Origin: an uncultured Christensenellaceae bacterium
GTDB taxonomy: Bacteria > Bacillota > Clostridia > Christensenellales > Pumilibacteraceae
Assembly (NCBI GenBank): GCA_910588155.1
Contig: CAJUPB010000001.1
Location: forward strand, 1-64,000
Direction of reading: 5' to 3'
DNA length: 64,000 nucleotides
The notes below the pieces were generated by a model. The model was given only the letters and a program-made list of their open reading frames with translations. It did no database searches and was not told the DNA's origin. Positions 35,462-47,251 of this stretch are shown here, in pieces. Made by a program: the position numbers and the translations under genes. How positions within the stretch are numbered: position 1 is the stretch's first letter; every line of letters begins with the position of its first letter.

Positions 35462-36850
35462 TTATTCGGGCTGTACAAAATATGTCTTTAAAAATTTTTC
35501 CGCTTTCTTGATTTCGTTTTTGACGGCTTTTTCGGAAGGGGAGCCGGGAGCTTTTCGAGACTGCAAAATATTTTCCGGTTTTACGACCTGCATTATGTCG
35601 TCTTCAAAAAGGTCGGAGAATATTTTGTATTCGTCAATTGAAATTTCGTCCAACTGTTTATCGATGTCGCTGCAATATCTAACCAATCTACCGACTACTG
35701 CGTGAGCATCGCGAAACGCTGCGCCTTTTTTTACAAGATAATCGGCACATTCCGTTGCTGCCGTATACCCGCGCTCTGCGCCTTTGCGCAATTTTTCTTT
35801 ATTGTATTTGAAAGAGGGGAGCATTGCAGTAAATATTTCCAGACAAATCTTTACGGTATCTTCCGTATCAAAGACGACTTCCTTGTCTTCCTGCATATCT
35901 TTGTTGTATGCAAGAGGAAGAGCCTTCATTGACGTTAGCAATGCCATCAAGTTGCCGTAGCACCTGCCTGTTTTTCCGCGGATAAGCTCGCACATATCGG
36001 GATTTTTCTTTTGCGGCATTATACTTGACCCCGTGCTGAATTTGTCGTCGAGCTCTATATAACCGAATTCATCGGATGCCCAATAAATGATTTCTTCGTT
36101 AAAACGTGATAAGTGCATCATCAAAACAGCGCAGTCGCTTAAAAACTCTATGGCAAAGTCTCGGTCGGAAACAGCGTCTAACGAGTTTTCCGTTATGCCG
36201 TCAAAATCGAGCCGCTTTGCCACATTGCGTCTGTCGATTGGATAACTTGTCGATGTGCAGGCACAACTGCCGAGAGGCATTATATTTATGCGGTTTTTGC
36301 ATTCGGCGAGCCGCTCGACATCGCGCATAAACATTTCCGCATAAGCCATCAGATAATGTGCGAGAGTTGTAGGCTGCGCTTTCTGCATATGAGTGTAAGC
36401 GGGAACTATCGTATCGAGATTTTGATTGGAAATCTTAATTATTGTTTCAATCAGATTTTTCAAAAGGCCGGCAATGGAATCGACGGCATCGCGCAAATAA
36501 AGGCGCAAGTCGAGAGCGACTTGGTCGTTCCGCGACCTTGCGGTATGTAACTTTTTGCCGACATCTCCGATACGTTTCGTAAGCTCTTCTTCGATAAACA
36601 TATGGATATCTTCCGCGCCTTTGACTTTGAGTTTTGCGCTTTTGATATCGTAAAATATGTCGGAAAGAGTTTTGCAAATCAATTCGGCATCGCTTTGGGG
36701 GATAATGCCGCATTCTCCGAGCATAGAACAATGGGCGATACTTCCCATAATATCGTGTTTATACAGACGCTTGTCGAAAGGAAGAGAGCTATTGAATAAA
36801 TCGGCTTTTGCATCCAAAGAGTCTTTGAAGCGTCCTGACCACATTTTCAT
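35462..36850 (-). CDS. argH: Argininosuccinate lyase
   Basis: A 462-residue fumarase/aspartase superfamily enzyme that splits argininosuccinate into arginine and fumarate. MWSGRFKDSLD at the N-terminus, HTARSRNDQVALDLRLY, and the signature GSSIMPQKKNPD are intact. It is second in the - strand argG-argH operon with 6 bases between the genes, and ends at the shared terminator. The last two enzymes of arginine synthesis are together but no other arg genes are in the window. Confidence 0.97.
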   Translation of the reverse strand: MKMWSGRFKDSLDAKADLFNSSLPFDKRLYKHDIMGSIAHCSMLGECGIIPQSDAELICKTLSDIFYDIKSAKLKVKGAEDIHMFIEEELTKRIGDVGKKLHTARSRNDQVALDLRLYLRDAVDSIAGLLKNLIETIIKISNQNLDTIVPAYTHMQKAQPTTLAHYLMAYAEMFMRDVERLAECKNRINIMPLGSCACTSTSYPIDRRNVAKRLDFDGITENSLDAVSDRDFAIEFLSDCAVLMMHLSRFNEEIIYWASDEFGYIELDDKFSTGSSIMPQKKNPDMCELIRGKTGRCYGNLMALLTSMKALPLAYNKDMQEDKEVVFDTEDTVKICLEIFTAMLPSFKYNKEKLRKGAERGYTAATECADYLVKKGAAFRDAHAVVGRLVRYCSDIDKQLDEISIDEYKIFSDLFEDDIMQVVKPENILQSRKAPGSPSEKAVKNEIKKAEKFLKTYFVQPE

Positions 36851-36856
36851 ATCGAA

Positions 36857-38071
36857 TTATTTTTCCTTTTTGTTGTTTTGAAGCATTTTTGCGCGAATTT
36901 TAAGCGGCAAGCCGAACAGATTGATAAAGCCTTCCGAATCTTTTTGGTTGTATACTTCGTCTGCGCCGAAAGTAGCCACATCCATATCGTACAAAGAATA
37001 AGGCGACTTTACGCCTGCTCCCGATATGCGTCCTTTGAAAAGTTTGAGACGCACGGTTCCGCAAACGGTTTGTTGAGTGCTGTCTACAAATGCACTCAAA
37101 GCTTCGCGCAGGGGGGTAAACCAATTGCCGTCATATACCAATTCCGCAAACTTGATTGCCGCGACTTCTTTAAAATGAGCCGTTTGCCTGTCGAGAGTGA
37201 TTTCTTCCAAGTTGCGGTGCGCATAATACAGTATTTCGCCGCCGGGAGTCTCGTACACGCCTCTCGACTTCATTCCAACAAGACGGTTTTCCACCATATC
37301 CGCAACGCCTACACCGTGCTTTGCACCTATCTCGTTGAGAAGAGTAAGCAATTCGACAGGGGCTGTCTTTTTGCCGTTTACGGCGACGGGAATGCCTTTG
37401 TCGAATTCTATCTCGACATATTCCGGTTTATCGGGAGTTTTGGAAATCGGGTTGCATATCAAAAGCATATCGTCCTTGGGCTCGTTCCACGGGTCTTCCA
37501 AGTCGCTGCCTTCGTGCGAGAGATGCCAAATGTTTCTGTCCATAGAATAGGGGTGCTTTTTGGTTACGGGTACGTCAAGTCCGCGAGCCTTTGCATATTC
37601 TATTTCTTCTTCTCTCGATTTTATATCCCATATACGCCAAGGCGCAATGATTTTCATATCGGGGTCGAGCGCTTTAATGGAAAGTTCGAATCGCACTTGG
37701 TCGTTGCCTTTTCCCGTGCAACCGTGACATATGGCCGTTGCGCCTTCTTTATGCGCTATTTCCACCAGTCTTTTTGCTATTATCGGACGGGCGAAAGATG
37801 TTCCCAAAAGATATTTTCCTTCGTATACCGCGCTTGCTTTGAGTGTGGGGAAAATAAAGTCGGTCACAAAATCTTTCGTAAGGTCTTCGATATAGATTTT
37901 AGCCGCACCGCTCTTTATTGCTTTTTCGTTGAGCGGAGCAAGCTCTTCGCCTTGTCCCACGTCGGCGGCGACCGCAATAACTTCGCAATCGTAGTTTTCT
38001 TTGAGCCACGGTATTATGATAGTGGTGTCCAGACCGCCGGAATAGGCAAGCAATATCTTTGTTTTACTCAT
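36857..38071 (-). CDS. argG: Argininosuccinate synthase
   Basis: A 404-residue ATP-pyrophosphatase-type enzyme joining citrulline and aspartate. P-loop [12 protein letters not shown] near residues 6-17, [15 protein letters not shown], and [17 protein letters not shown] are characteristic. The start is taken at ATG 38071 ([13 protein letters not shown]) with GAGGAG upstream; an ATG 21 bases earlier would lie over that ribosome site. Divergent from ruvC across a 114-base AT-rich region. Confidence 0.97.
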   Translation of the reverse strand: MSKTKILLAYSGGLDTTIIIPWLKENYDCEVIAVAADVGQGEELAPLNEKAIKSGAAKIYIEDLTKDFVTDFIFPTLKASAVYEGKYLLGTSFARPIIAKRLVEIAHKEGATAICHGCTGKGNDQVRFELSIKALDPDMKIIAPWRIWDIKSREEEIEYAKARGLDVPVTKKHPYSMDRNIWHLSHEGSDLEDPWNEPKDDMLLICNPISKTPDKPEYVEIEFDKGIPVAVNGKKTAPVELLTLLNEIGAKHGVGVADMVENRLVGMKSRGVYETPGGEILYYAHRNLEEITLDRQTAHFKEVAAIKFAELVYDGNWFTPLREALSAFVDSTQQTVCGTVRLKLFKGRISGAGVKSPYSLYDMDVATFGADEVYNQKDSEGFINLFGLPLKIRAKMLQNNKKEK

Positions 38072-38096
38072 ATATAACTCCTCTGTCGTCATTTGC

Positions 38097-38126
38097 TTGA
38101 CAACTCAAAATAAAAATTACTATAAT
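38097..38126 (+). promoter_or_regulatory. Promoter of ruvCAB-queA-tgt
   Basis: A perfect TTGACA (38097-38102), an 18-base spacer and a perfect TATAAT (38121-38126), pointing at ruvC. It lies in the divergent region shared with argG. Confidence 0.85.
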
Positions 38127-38138
38127 TGATATGTATAT

Positions 38139-38167
38139 ATAATAATATATTTTTAAATAAATATCAA
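38139..38167 (-). promoter_or_regulatory. Probable promoter of argGH
   Basis: Reading the - strand: TTGATA (38167-38162), a 17-base spacer, TATTAT (38144-38139). The region is very AT-rich, so chance matches are likely. No ARG-box-like palindrome or T-box was recognised. Confidence 0.45.
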
Positions 38168-38185
38168 CAAAAATAGGAGTGCAAT

Positions 38186-38677
38186 TTGATAATTTTAGGC
38201 ATTGACCCCGGATATGCAACTATCGGCTACGGCGTTATCGAGAAAAACGGCTCATTTTTGAGAGCTGTCGATTACGGTACTATTCAAACGCCGAAGGATG
38301 AGAGTATACCCGTAAGGTTGGCGATGCTGGATGAAGCGCTGACAAAAATAATAAGGCGTTTCAAACCTGATGCCGTAAGCGTGGAAGAACTTTTTTTTAA
38401 CACTAATATTACGACGGGAATCAAAGTAGCGCAAGCGCGCGGTGTTATTTTGGTTTGCGCGATAAAAGAGTGCGGACGGTTATACGAATACACGCCGTTA
38501 CAGATAAAGCAGGCGCTTACCGGAAACGGTCGCGCGGACAAAAAACAGATGCAGTATATGGTTAAAGCGGCTCTGAATCTGGCGCAAGAACCCAAGCCCG
38601 ACGACGCCGCCGACGCGCTTGCGGCTGCAATCTGTCACGCGGGTATGCCCGAATATTCCACAAGAGTTTTGAATTAG
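38186..38677 (+). CDS. ruvC: Holliday junction endonuclease RuvC
   Basis: A 163-residue resolvase. Catalytic acidic residues are visible in LGIDPGYATIGYGV (Asp near 6), VSVEELFF (Glu near 66) and KPDDAADALAAAICH (Asp pair near 138). The start is TTG 38186 with TAGGAG upstream; no in-frame ATG is near. First gene of ruvC-ruvA-ruvB-queA-tgt, all same strand and closely spaced. Confidence 0.95.
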   Translation: MIILGIDPGYATIGYGVIEKNGSFLRAVDYGTIQTPKDESIPVRLAMLDEALTKIIRRFKPDAVSVEELFFNTNITTGIKVAQARGVILVCAIKECGRLYEYTPLQIKQALTGNGRADKKQMQYMVKAALNLAQEPKPDDAADALAAAICHAGMPEYSTRVLN

Positions 38678-38686
38678 GAGAAAAAT

Positions 38687-39259
38687 ATGTTATCTTTCAT
38701 AAAAGGATGCGTGGCTTTTGTGGACACGCAGAGCGCAGTTATCGAATGTCGTGACATCGGGTATGAAGTTTTTGCATCCGCACGTTGTTTGAATGAATTG
38801 TCGGTTGGTTCGGAAGTGAAAATTTACACGCTTTTGTTGGTCAGAGAGGACAATATTACTTTATACGGATTCAAAGATTTAAGCGAAAAGGAAATGTTTT
38901 CGAGACTGATAACGGTGTCCGGCGTTGGTCCGAAGTTGGCTATGACGCTATTGAGCGGAATAGATTCGCGTTCTCTCGCGAGCTGTATTGCCACGCAAAA
39001 CTCCGCAATGCTCAACGGAATCAAAGGTGTCGGCAAAAAAACGGCGGAAAGAATTTTGTTGGAATTGAAAGGCAAAATCAGTGTAGACGTTTCTATGGCA
39101 ACGAACGGAGCGGAAAGCGGTCCCGTATCCGATGACGCGGTGTTGGCATTGATGGCTTTGGGATATGCGAGCACGGAAGCGGCTGTTGCGATATCGAAAG
39201 TTGAGAACAGAGACAAGCTCTCCGTCGAAGAAATCGTTATGGCGGCATTGAGAGGATAA
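38687..39259 (+). CDS. ruvA: Holliday junction DNA helicase subunit RuvA
   Basis: A 190-residue protein: N-terminal OB fold, two helix-hairpin-helix motifs (LITVSGVGPKLAMTLLSG and LNGIKGVGKKTAERILLEL) and a C-terminal domain III (VLALMALGYASTEAAVAI) that binds RuvB. The typical length is about 190-205. AGGAG precedes ATG 38687. Confidence 0.96.
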   Translation: MLSFIKGCVAFVDTQSAVIECRDIGYEVFASARCLNELSVGSEVKIYTLLLVREDNITLYGFKDLSEKEMFSRLITVSGVGPKLAMTLLSGIDSRSLASCIATQNSAMLNGIKGVGKKTAERILLELKGKISVDVSMATNGAESGPVSDDAVLALMALGYASTEAAVAISKVENRDKLSVEEIVMAALRG

Positions 39260-39262
39260 GTT

Positions 39263-40313
39263 ATGTTTGAAGACGACAGATTTATAACAAGTTCCAAAAC
39301 ATTGGGCGACAGCGAGTTGGACAATTCGTTGCGGCCGAAATCTTTAAGCGATTACGTCGGACAAGATAAGATTAAGAGCAATCTGAAAGTTTTTATCGAG
39401 GCATCGAAAAAACGCGGCGAAGCATTGGATCACGTATTACTATACGGACCTCCGGGATTGGGAAAGACCACATTGTCTCATATTATAGCGAACGAACTTG
39501 GTGTGCAATTGAGAATAACAAGCGGACCTGCCATAGAGAGGGCGGGAGACCTTGCCGCAATTTTGTCGAAATTGTCGCCGAACGACGTATTGTTTGTGGA
39601 CGAGATTCACAGACTCAATCGTTCCGTGGAGGAAGTTTTGTATCCCGCTATGGAAGATTTTGCTCTCGATATCGTCATAGGTAAGGGTCCCGGCGCACGC
39701 AGTATGCGACTTAAACTTCCGCCGTTTACTCTCATAGGAGCGACTACGAGAGCGGGAATGCTGACAGGACCTTTACGTGACAGATTCGGAGTAAGCTGTC
39801 GTTTGGAAATGTACGAGCCGAAAGATTTGGCTGTCATCATTAACCGTTCGGCTTCGATTTTGTCTATTTCGATTGACGGCGATGCGTGTTTGGAAATTGC
39901 GTCGCGTTCTCGCGGTACGCCCAGAATTGCCAACAGATTATTGAAAAGGATAAGAGATTTCGCGCAAGTGTTGGGAGAGGGAGTTATCACGCTTGCTATT
40001 GCGAAAAAGGCGCTTGCTCTTTTGGAAATAGACGAATTGGGACTTGACTACACAGATATTCGCGTTCTGAAAGCTATAATAGAAAAGTTCGGAGGCGGAC
40101 CTGTGGGGTTGGATACGCTTGCCGCGGCTACGGGAGAAGAGAGTGTTACGATAGAGGACGTTATAGAACCGTTTTTGTTACAGCTTGGTTTTATAGCTCG
40201 CACTCCAAGGGGAAGGGTGTGTTTACCGTCGGCATATAAACACCTGAATATACCCCTTTCAAAGGCTTTACGCGAGCAATTGAGTTTTTTCGACAAGAAC
40301 AACGGAGAAAAAA

Positions 40314-40321
<8 letters not shown>
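39263..40321 (+). CDS. ruvB: Holliday junction DNA helicase subunit RuvB
   Basis: A 352-residue AAA+ motor. Start region with [20 protein letters not shown], Walker [10 protein letters not shown], Walker [12 protein letters not shown], sensor 1 GATTRAGML and a C-terminal winged helix with [12 protein letters not shown] and RTPRGR. It begins 3 bases after ruvA and overlaps queA by 8 bases. Confidence 0.97.
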
Positions 40322-42460
<2,139 letters not shown>

Positions 42461-42487
42461 AATTTTCAATTTATGTACTGCAAACAG

Positions 42488-42516
42488 TTGCGTAAAACAT
42501 TTTTATATGATATAAT
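42488..42516 (+). promoter_or_regulatory. Promoter of rplS
   Basis: TTGCGT (42488-42493), a 17-base spacer, perfect TATAAT (42511-42516). The start is expected near 42523, giving a leader of about 75 bases. Confidence 0.8.
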
Positions 42517-42522
42517 ACTTCA

Positions 42523-42598
42523 GTGACTCGTACGTTCCGCTTGAAATCGGATAATTAGGTTGGTCAATGAACGTACGCTATTTAATAGGAGGTAGTCA
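42523..42598 (+). promoter_or_regulatory. L19 leader-type structured region
   Basis: A 9-base perfect inverted repeat, CGTACGTTC (42529-42537) and GAACGTACG (42569-42577), encloses about 31 bases and ends just before the AGGAGG ribosome site (42588-42593). A structured leader before rplS is a known Firmicutes autoregulatory element (L19 leader). Assignment rests on position and stem, not on a checked consensus. Confidence 0.65.
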
Positions 42599-42946
42599 AT
42601 GAACAGAGAAGTTATAGCTTCAATCGAGAAGGAATATATGAAAACGGAAATTCCTGCGATTGAAATAGGCGATACCGTCAAGGTGTTCGTGAAGGTCGTG
42701 GAAGGAAGCAGAGAGAGATTGCAGGCTTTCGAGGGAATAGTCATTGCCAAGAAAAACGGCGGTGTTCGCGAGAGCTTTACCGTCAGACGTATTTCTTTCG
42801 GTGTAGGCGTAGAAAGAACGTTCCCGTTACATTCGCCGCGTATTGCAAAAATCGAAGTCGTGAAACACGGTAAGGTCAGAAGAGCAAAGCTGTATTATTT
42901 GCGTAAGCTCTCCGGTAAAGCGGCAAAGATTAAAGAAGTTCGCTGA
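42599..42946 (+). CDS. rplS: 50S ribosomal protein L19
   Basis: A 115-residue L19: [60 protein letters not shown] and [20 protein letters not shown] are all family signatures. In most bacteria it follows trmD; here it stands alone with its own promoter, leader and terminator, about 32 kb from trmD. Confidence 0.97.
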   Translation: MNREVIASIEKEYMKTEIPAIEIGDTVKVFVKVVEGSRERLQAFEGIVIAKKNGGVRESFTVRRISFGVGVERTFPLHSPRIAKIEVVKHGKVRRAKLYYLRKLSGKAAKIKEVR

Positions 42947-42955
42947 TTTATTTTT

Positions 42956-42991
42956 AAAGAGTTCGGATTTCCGAACTCTTTTTTATTTTTT
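42956..42991 (+). terminator. Terminator of rplS
   Basis: An 11-pair stem AAAGAGTTCGG (42956-42966) with CCGAACTCTTT (42971-42981), loop ATTT, followed by TTTTATTTTT. A textbook intrinsic terminator. Confidence 0.93.
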
Positions 42992-43004
42992 GGGTTGTAA
43001 AATA

Positions 43005-43033
43005 TTGATTTTATGGAAAAATTCTGTTATAAT
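43005..43033 (+). promoter_or_regulatory. Promoter of the membrane protein-comM-dprA-topA run
   Basis: TTGATT (43005-43010), a 17-base spacer, perfect TATAAT (43028-43033). Start near 43040, about 33 bases before the TTG start codon. Confidence 0.8.
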
Positions 43034-43072
43034 CAAAAATAATCGACATTTTCAAACAGAGAGGTATTTAAA

Positions 43073-44611
43073 TTGTTTATTTCAAATGCCGGAATAAATT
43101 CCGTTGCCGTGGACGTTATATTTGCGGTTTTTATGATTTTGGCGACTTTTGCCGTTTTAATAACAGGCGCTTGGCTGTTAATCAAATTTATAGGAAAAGA
43201 CAAAAATACGGCGCCGAAAGACGATAAGATTTTTATTAAGATTATGGCGGTTTTGTTATTCTTCGGAGTGGTAGTCAGAGTTGTTCTCGCTTTGTGTATA
43301 AAAGGCTATCGCGAAGATTACGAAATAATAACCAGTGCTATGGAGCATATTTCTTTGAAAGGATTTAAAGGTTATTATCCTTCCGACGGAATCATTCTGT
43401 ATCCGCTTACGCTTTTCATTTATGCTTTGCCTGCTTTGATAGCCAATGCAGTTGGGTTGACGGCATCTTCGTTCGGAATGGCGTTGCTTGTTAAACTGCC
43501 TTTGATTATTGCGGATTTCGTCAGTGCGATTTTATTGTACAAGCTTGCCGCCAAATATGTAAACAGATATGTGGGTACAATCGTTTCGGGAATATTTCTC
43601 CTTTCTCCCGTCTTTATGATTAGCTCGTCCGTTTGGGGAAGCACGTATTCGCTTTTGACGCTCGGATTGCTGTTCTGCCTGTATTTTATGGTCGGCAAAA
43701 ACTATCTCGGACTTTTTGCCTCGTATACGGCAAGTGCGTTGATTATGAAAGAGGCTTTATATTTGTTTCCTTTGTTTGCGGTATTTATCGTTTACGGGTT
43801 TGTCAAAGCATTGCAAAAAGCTTCAAAAGAAAAGATGAGTGCAAGCGAGATATGGAATGACGAGGGCGCTTGTCAGGTCATAAGAACGCCGATATATCTT
43901 GTTGCATCAGTAGTCATTGCATATTTGATATCATTGCCTACTTTTGTATTCGATTACGGAGCCGGATTTTTCGGTTGGATATATCGTTTTTCTCTTAAAC
44001 CTCTTGCCGATGCGGCAAAATTCGGATATAACTCTTTGGGCATATTTAACATTTTTGCAAAGAACGGCGATTTGCTCGGAGCAAATTTCCCGACGGTTGT
44101 ATTTGCCGTCATTTTTGCGGTGATTGTTTTGGGAATCACGTTACTTGTGTATTTGAGCAAGAAGAACAGAGCAAATCTCGCATTTTTGTCGGGCTATTTG
44201 ATTTACACGTTGGCAACGTATTACGTCGATTTTTCCGCATTGACATTGATTCCCGTATTGGCGATATTCTTGTTGTCGTTCATTCTCATAAAAGACAGAC
44301 GTATTTTGCAAGTGTTCTCATTTCTGTCATTGACGGTTTTGGTTAACTCCGTATCAGTTCTCATAAGTGCAGGCTATCTTAACAATGCCTCGGAATATCT
44401 GTTTGACAGTTCATTCTATACTGGAACAAGTCTTTTGAACGTCGGTGCGGGAATGGCAGTTTCGATTGTTTGTTCCGTTGTTACAGTGCTTACGCATCTT
44501 TACAGTACGTTGATTTTATTGGATTTGGCAATGAGCAGCAGGAGAAAGTTACTGTCGTATAACAACAGTGTGTCAATGGCAAAGAGTTTCGCTCTTTGGA
44601 TGAAACCTTAA
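43073..44611 (+). CDS. Multi-pass membrane protein, possibly a GT-C type glycosyltransferase
   Basis: A 512-residue protein with roughly 11-13 hydrophobic segments. After the first two helices comes a loop with acidic residues (IKGYREDYEIITSAMEHI) and an aromatic-rich segment GFKGYYPSDGIILYPLT; this layout, an acidic first outer loop followed by many short helices, resembles the GT-C mannosyltransferase/PMT-like superfamily, but no family signature is decisive. The start is TTG 43073 with AGAGAGG upstream. It leads a run of comM, dprA and topA; the context gives no clue to substrate. Function not assigned. Confidence 0.6.
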   Translation: MFISNAGINSVAVDVIFAVFMILATFAVLITGAWLLIKFIGKDKNTAPKDDKIFIKIMAVLLFFGVVVRVVLALCIKGYREDYEIITSAMEHISLKGFKGYYPSDGIILYPLTLFIYALPALIANAVGLTASSFGMALLVKLPLIIADFVSAILLYKLAAKYVNRYVGTIVSGIFLLSPVFMISSSVWGSTYSLLTLGLLFCLYFMVGKNYLGLFASYTASALIMKEALYLFPLFAVFIVYGFVKALQKASKEKMSASEIWNDEGACQVIRTPIYLVASVVIAYLISLPTFVFDYGAGFFGWIYRFSLKPLADAAKFGYNSLGIFNIFAKNGDLLGANFPTVVFAVIFAVIVLGITLLVYLSKKNRANLAFLSGYLIYTLATYYVDFSALTLIPVLAIFLLSFILIKDRRILQVFSFLSLTVLVNSVSVLISAGYLNNASEYLFDSSFYTGTSLLNVGAGMAVSIVCSVVTVLTHLYSTLILLDLAMSSRRKLLSYNNSVSMAKSFALWMKP

Positions 44612-44623
44612 AGGCGGGGAATA

Positions 44624-46156
44624 ATGTTATCAAAGGTCAAGAGTTTCGGTTTGCACGGGATAGACGGTTTCGAAGTTTGTATCGAAACCGATATAAGCAA
44701 CGGCTTGCCCGCAATCGAAGTGCTCGGTCTGCCGGATGCAGTGAACAGAGAATCGATTAAGAGAGTAAAAAGCGCGGTTAAAAACAGCGGTTTTTACTTT
44801 TCCAATCGGCGAATTACAGTGAATATGGCTCCTGCCGACATAAAAAAAGAAGGACCTCTTTATGACCTTCCGATAGCAATAGGCATACTTACGGCTACCG
44901 AACAGATTCCGCAAGACAAAGTGAGCGATTTTGTTTTTGTCGGAGAATTATCTTTGGACGGAAATATTCGACCCGTCAAAGGTATTATGCCCGTCATAAT
45001 ATCGGCACTCGCGAAAGGATATAAAAAAATCATAGTACCGAAAGATAATGCGCAGGAAGCTTCTTTTATAGACGGTATTTGCGCATACGGTTTGAGCAGT
45101 TTGAAAGAGACGGTTGCTTTTTTATGCGGAAGCGAAACTGTCGAGCCTATAAAAATCAAACCGTTTTCCGCGGCGGTCGTAAATACTGTTTACGAAAACG
45201 ATTTCAAATATGTCAAAGGGCAATTTACCGCAAAGCGGGCTTTGGAAATAGCCGCCGCGGGCGGTCACAACCTGCTTATGATAGGTCCTCCCGGGACGGG
45301 AAAGACAATGCTTGCAAAGTGTTTGCCGTCCATACTTCCGGATATGAGCGTAGGCGAAGTTTTGGAAACGACCAAAATACATTCCGTTGCGGGTATACTG
45401 AATGATTCCGACGGTATCGTGGTCACGCGTCCGTTTCGAAGTCCGCACCATACCGTCAGCAGCGCAGCCTTGACGGGAGGCGGTTCCAATGCAAGACCGG
45501 GGGAAATCAGTTTGGCTCATAACGGCGTGCTGTTTTTGGACGAGCTTCCCGAATATCCCAGAAACGTACTCGAAACGTTGCGTCAGCCTTTGGAGGACGG
45601 CAAGATAGTTATATCGCGTGCAGCGAGCAAAGTGGAGTATCCTGCCGACTTTATGTTGGTTGCAAGTATGAATCCGTGCCCTTGCGGAAATCTGGGTTCG
45701 CAAATTAAGGAATGCACCTGCACTTCGTCTCAAATTGCAAAATATTTGTCCAGGCTTTCGGGTCCTTTGATGGACAGAATAGATATGCATATCGAAGTAG
45801 ACAACGTTACATATTCGGATATTTCTTCCGACGCAAACGCCGAATGTTCTGCCGACATTAAAAAGAGGGTGGACAAAGCAAGGAAGATACAGATAGACAG
45901 ATTTGCCGATTGCAATATTTACTCAAACGGAAATATGAGCAGCAGGCTTTTAAAGACATATTGCAAACTGGATAAAGAATGCAACGAAATGATGGAATCG
46001 GCTTTTGAGAAATTGGGATTTTCCGCGCGCGGATATTCGCGTATTTTAAAAGTTGCGCGTACCATTGCCGACCTTGACGAAAAAGAAAATATAGAGTTGA
46101 AGCATATCGCTGAGGCAATACAGTATCGCAGTTTGGACAGGAGTGTAAACGAATGA
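44624..46156 (+). CDS. comM: YifB/ComM family Mg-chelatase-like AAA+ ATPase
   Basis: A 510-residue protein: N-terminal Lon-protease-like domain (about 1-170, with IEVLGLPDAVNRESIKRVK), AAA+ core with IGPPGTGKTMLAKCLPSILP and LFLDELPEYPRNVLETLRQP, a zinc-like CPCG...CTC segment (MNPCPCGN), and the C-terminal Mg-chelatase domain. ComM is a hexameric helicase aiding branch migration during natural transformation in Gram-negatives. Its 3' end overlaps dprA by 4 bases; the comM-dprA pair supports a DNA-processing role. Confidence 0.93.
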   Translation: MLSKVKSFGLHGIDGFEVCIETDISNGLPAIEVLGLPDAVNRESIKRVKSAVKNSGFYFSNRRITVNMAPADIKKEGPLYDLPIAIGILTATEQIPQDKVSDFVFVGELSLDGNIRPVKGIMPVIISALAKGYKKIIVPKDNAQEASFIDGICAYGLSSLKETVAFLCGSETVEPIKIKPFSAAVVNTVYENDFKYVKGQFTAKRALEIAAAGGHNLLMIGPPGTGKTMLAKCLPSILPDMSVGEVLETTKIHSVAGILNDSDGIVVTRPFRSPHHTVSSAALTGGGSNARPGEISLAHNGVLFLDELPEYPRNVLETLRQPLEDGKIVISRAASKVEYPADFMLVASMNPCPCGNLGSQIKECTCTSSQIAKYLSRLSGPLMDRIDMHIEVDNVTYSDISSDANAECSADIKKRVDKARKIQIDRFADCNIYSNGNMSSRLLKTYCKLDKECNEMMESAFEKLGFSARGYSRILKVARTIADLDEKENIELKHIAEAIQYRSLDRSVNE

Positions 46157-47235
46157 ATGCAAGCAAAGTTTATTATTGGCTTTCGCTTGCGGGGTTTGCG
46201 CCGAATACTCTTAACAAGATTCTCGAAAAGTATTCGCCGATGGAGCTTTGGGAAAATTACGACATTATATTGAGTTCTACGTCGCTTGGAGAAAGGGACA
46301 ATTTTAAAGCATTAAAACAATTTAAAAGCGAAGAGTATATAAATTCGTCATTGCATAAACTTGCGGAAGCAGGCATAGGAGTCGTCACGAGAGCAGTAGA
46401 CAAAATGTCGGAACGGCTGTTGCAGAAAGAGGTCGCTCCGCCCGTCGTTCTTTATTATAGGGGAGATGTTTCACTTTTGCAAACCCGTTCTTTTGCAATC
46501 GTCGGAACCAGGCAAAGCACTACTTACGGAGAAGAAACGGCAAAGAAATTTGCGGAAGGATTATCGCGCTATTTCACGATTGTGAGCGGTTTGGCTATGG
46601 GAATCGACGGCGTGGCACAAAAGGCAGCTTTGGCGGCGAACGGTAAAACAGTGGGTGTTCTCGGAAGCGGTTTGAACTGTTTTACGCCGGCGTGCAACAG
46701 ACGTTTATTCGAGGAGGTATGCGAGAAAGGGTTGGTTATAAGCGAATATCCGCCCGATGCATTTGCGACGAAGTATACTTTTCCGGCAAGAAACAGAATC
46801 ATAAGCGGACTCTGCGAAGGGGTATTGGTTGTCGAAGCCAATGCAAAGAGCGGTGCACTCATCACGGCTGAGTTGGCAAACGAACAAAACAGGGAGGTAT
46901 ATGCCGTTCCCGGAAACGTTGACAGGTCGAGAGCTGCGGGGACGAATTCTCTGATTGCGAAAGGTGAAGCCAAACTTGTTACAGATTATATCGATATTTT
47001 AAACGATTTAAATATCGTTTTCGATAAAAATATTGATAAAATCGACTCCGTTGCGCTGGACAATTCCGAATTAAAGGTTTATAATCTATTGCAAAACGGT
47101 CCGATGCACGCAGATGAATTGTGCTTGAAGCTCGGTATCAAAATATTCGAGCTTGCTCCGTTGTTGACTATGATGGAAGTCAAGAAAATAATTAAAAAAA
47201 CCGCGACTTCCACATACGGTTTAATTGCGAAATGA
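46153..47235 (+). CDS. dprA: DNA-processing protein DprA
   Basis: A 360-residue protein that loads RecA on incoming single-stranded DNA. N-terminal helical region, Rossmann-like core with AIVGTRQSTTYGEETA, VSGLAMGIDGVAQKAAL, GVLGSGLNCFTPACNRRLF, SEYPPDAFATKYTFPARNRI, and a C-terminal winged-helix (about 290-360). Typical length. Overlaps comM and is followed by topA, the standard dprA-topA order of Firmicutes. Confidence 0.95.
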   Translation: MNASKVYYWLSLAGFAPNTLNKILEKYSPMELWENYDIILSSTSLGERDNFKALKQFKSEEYINSSLHKLAEAGIGVVTRAVDKMSERLLQKEVAPPVVLYYRGDVSLLQTRSFAIVGTRQSTTYGEETAKKFAEGLSRYFTIVSGLAMGIDGVAQKAALAANGKTVGVLGSGLNCFTPACNRRLFEEVCEKGLVISEYPPDAFATKYTFPARNRIISGLCEGVLVVEANAKSGALITAELANEQNREVYAVPGNVDRSRAAGTNSLIAKGEAKLVTDYIDILNDLNIVFDKNIDKIDSVALDNSELKVYNLLQNGPMHADELCLKLGIKIFELAPLLTMMEVKKIIKKTATSTYGLIAK

Positions 47236-47251
47236 AGGTGGTTTGCTGAAA

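Noticed and set aside
36878..38077. A 399-codon open frame on the + strand opposite argG
   Set aside because: Antisense to a complete argininosuccinate synthase with intact motifs; no promoter or ribosome site and no family resemblance.
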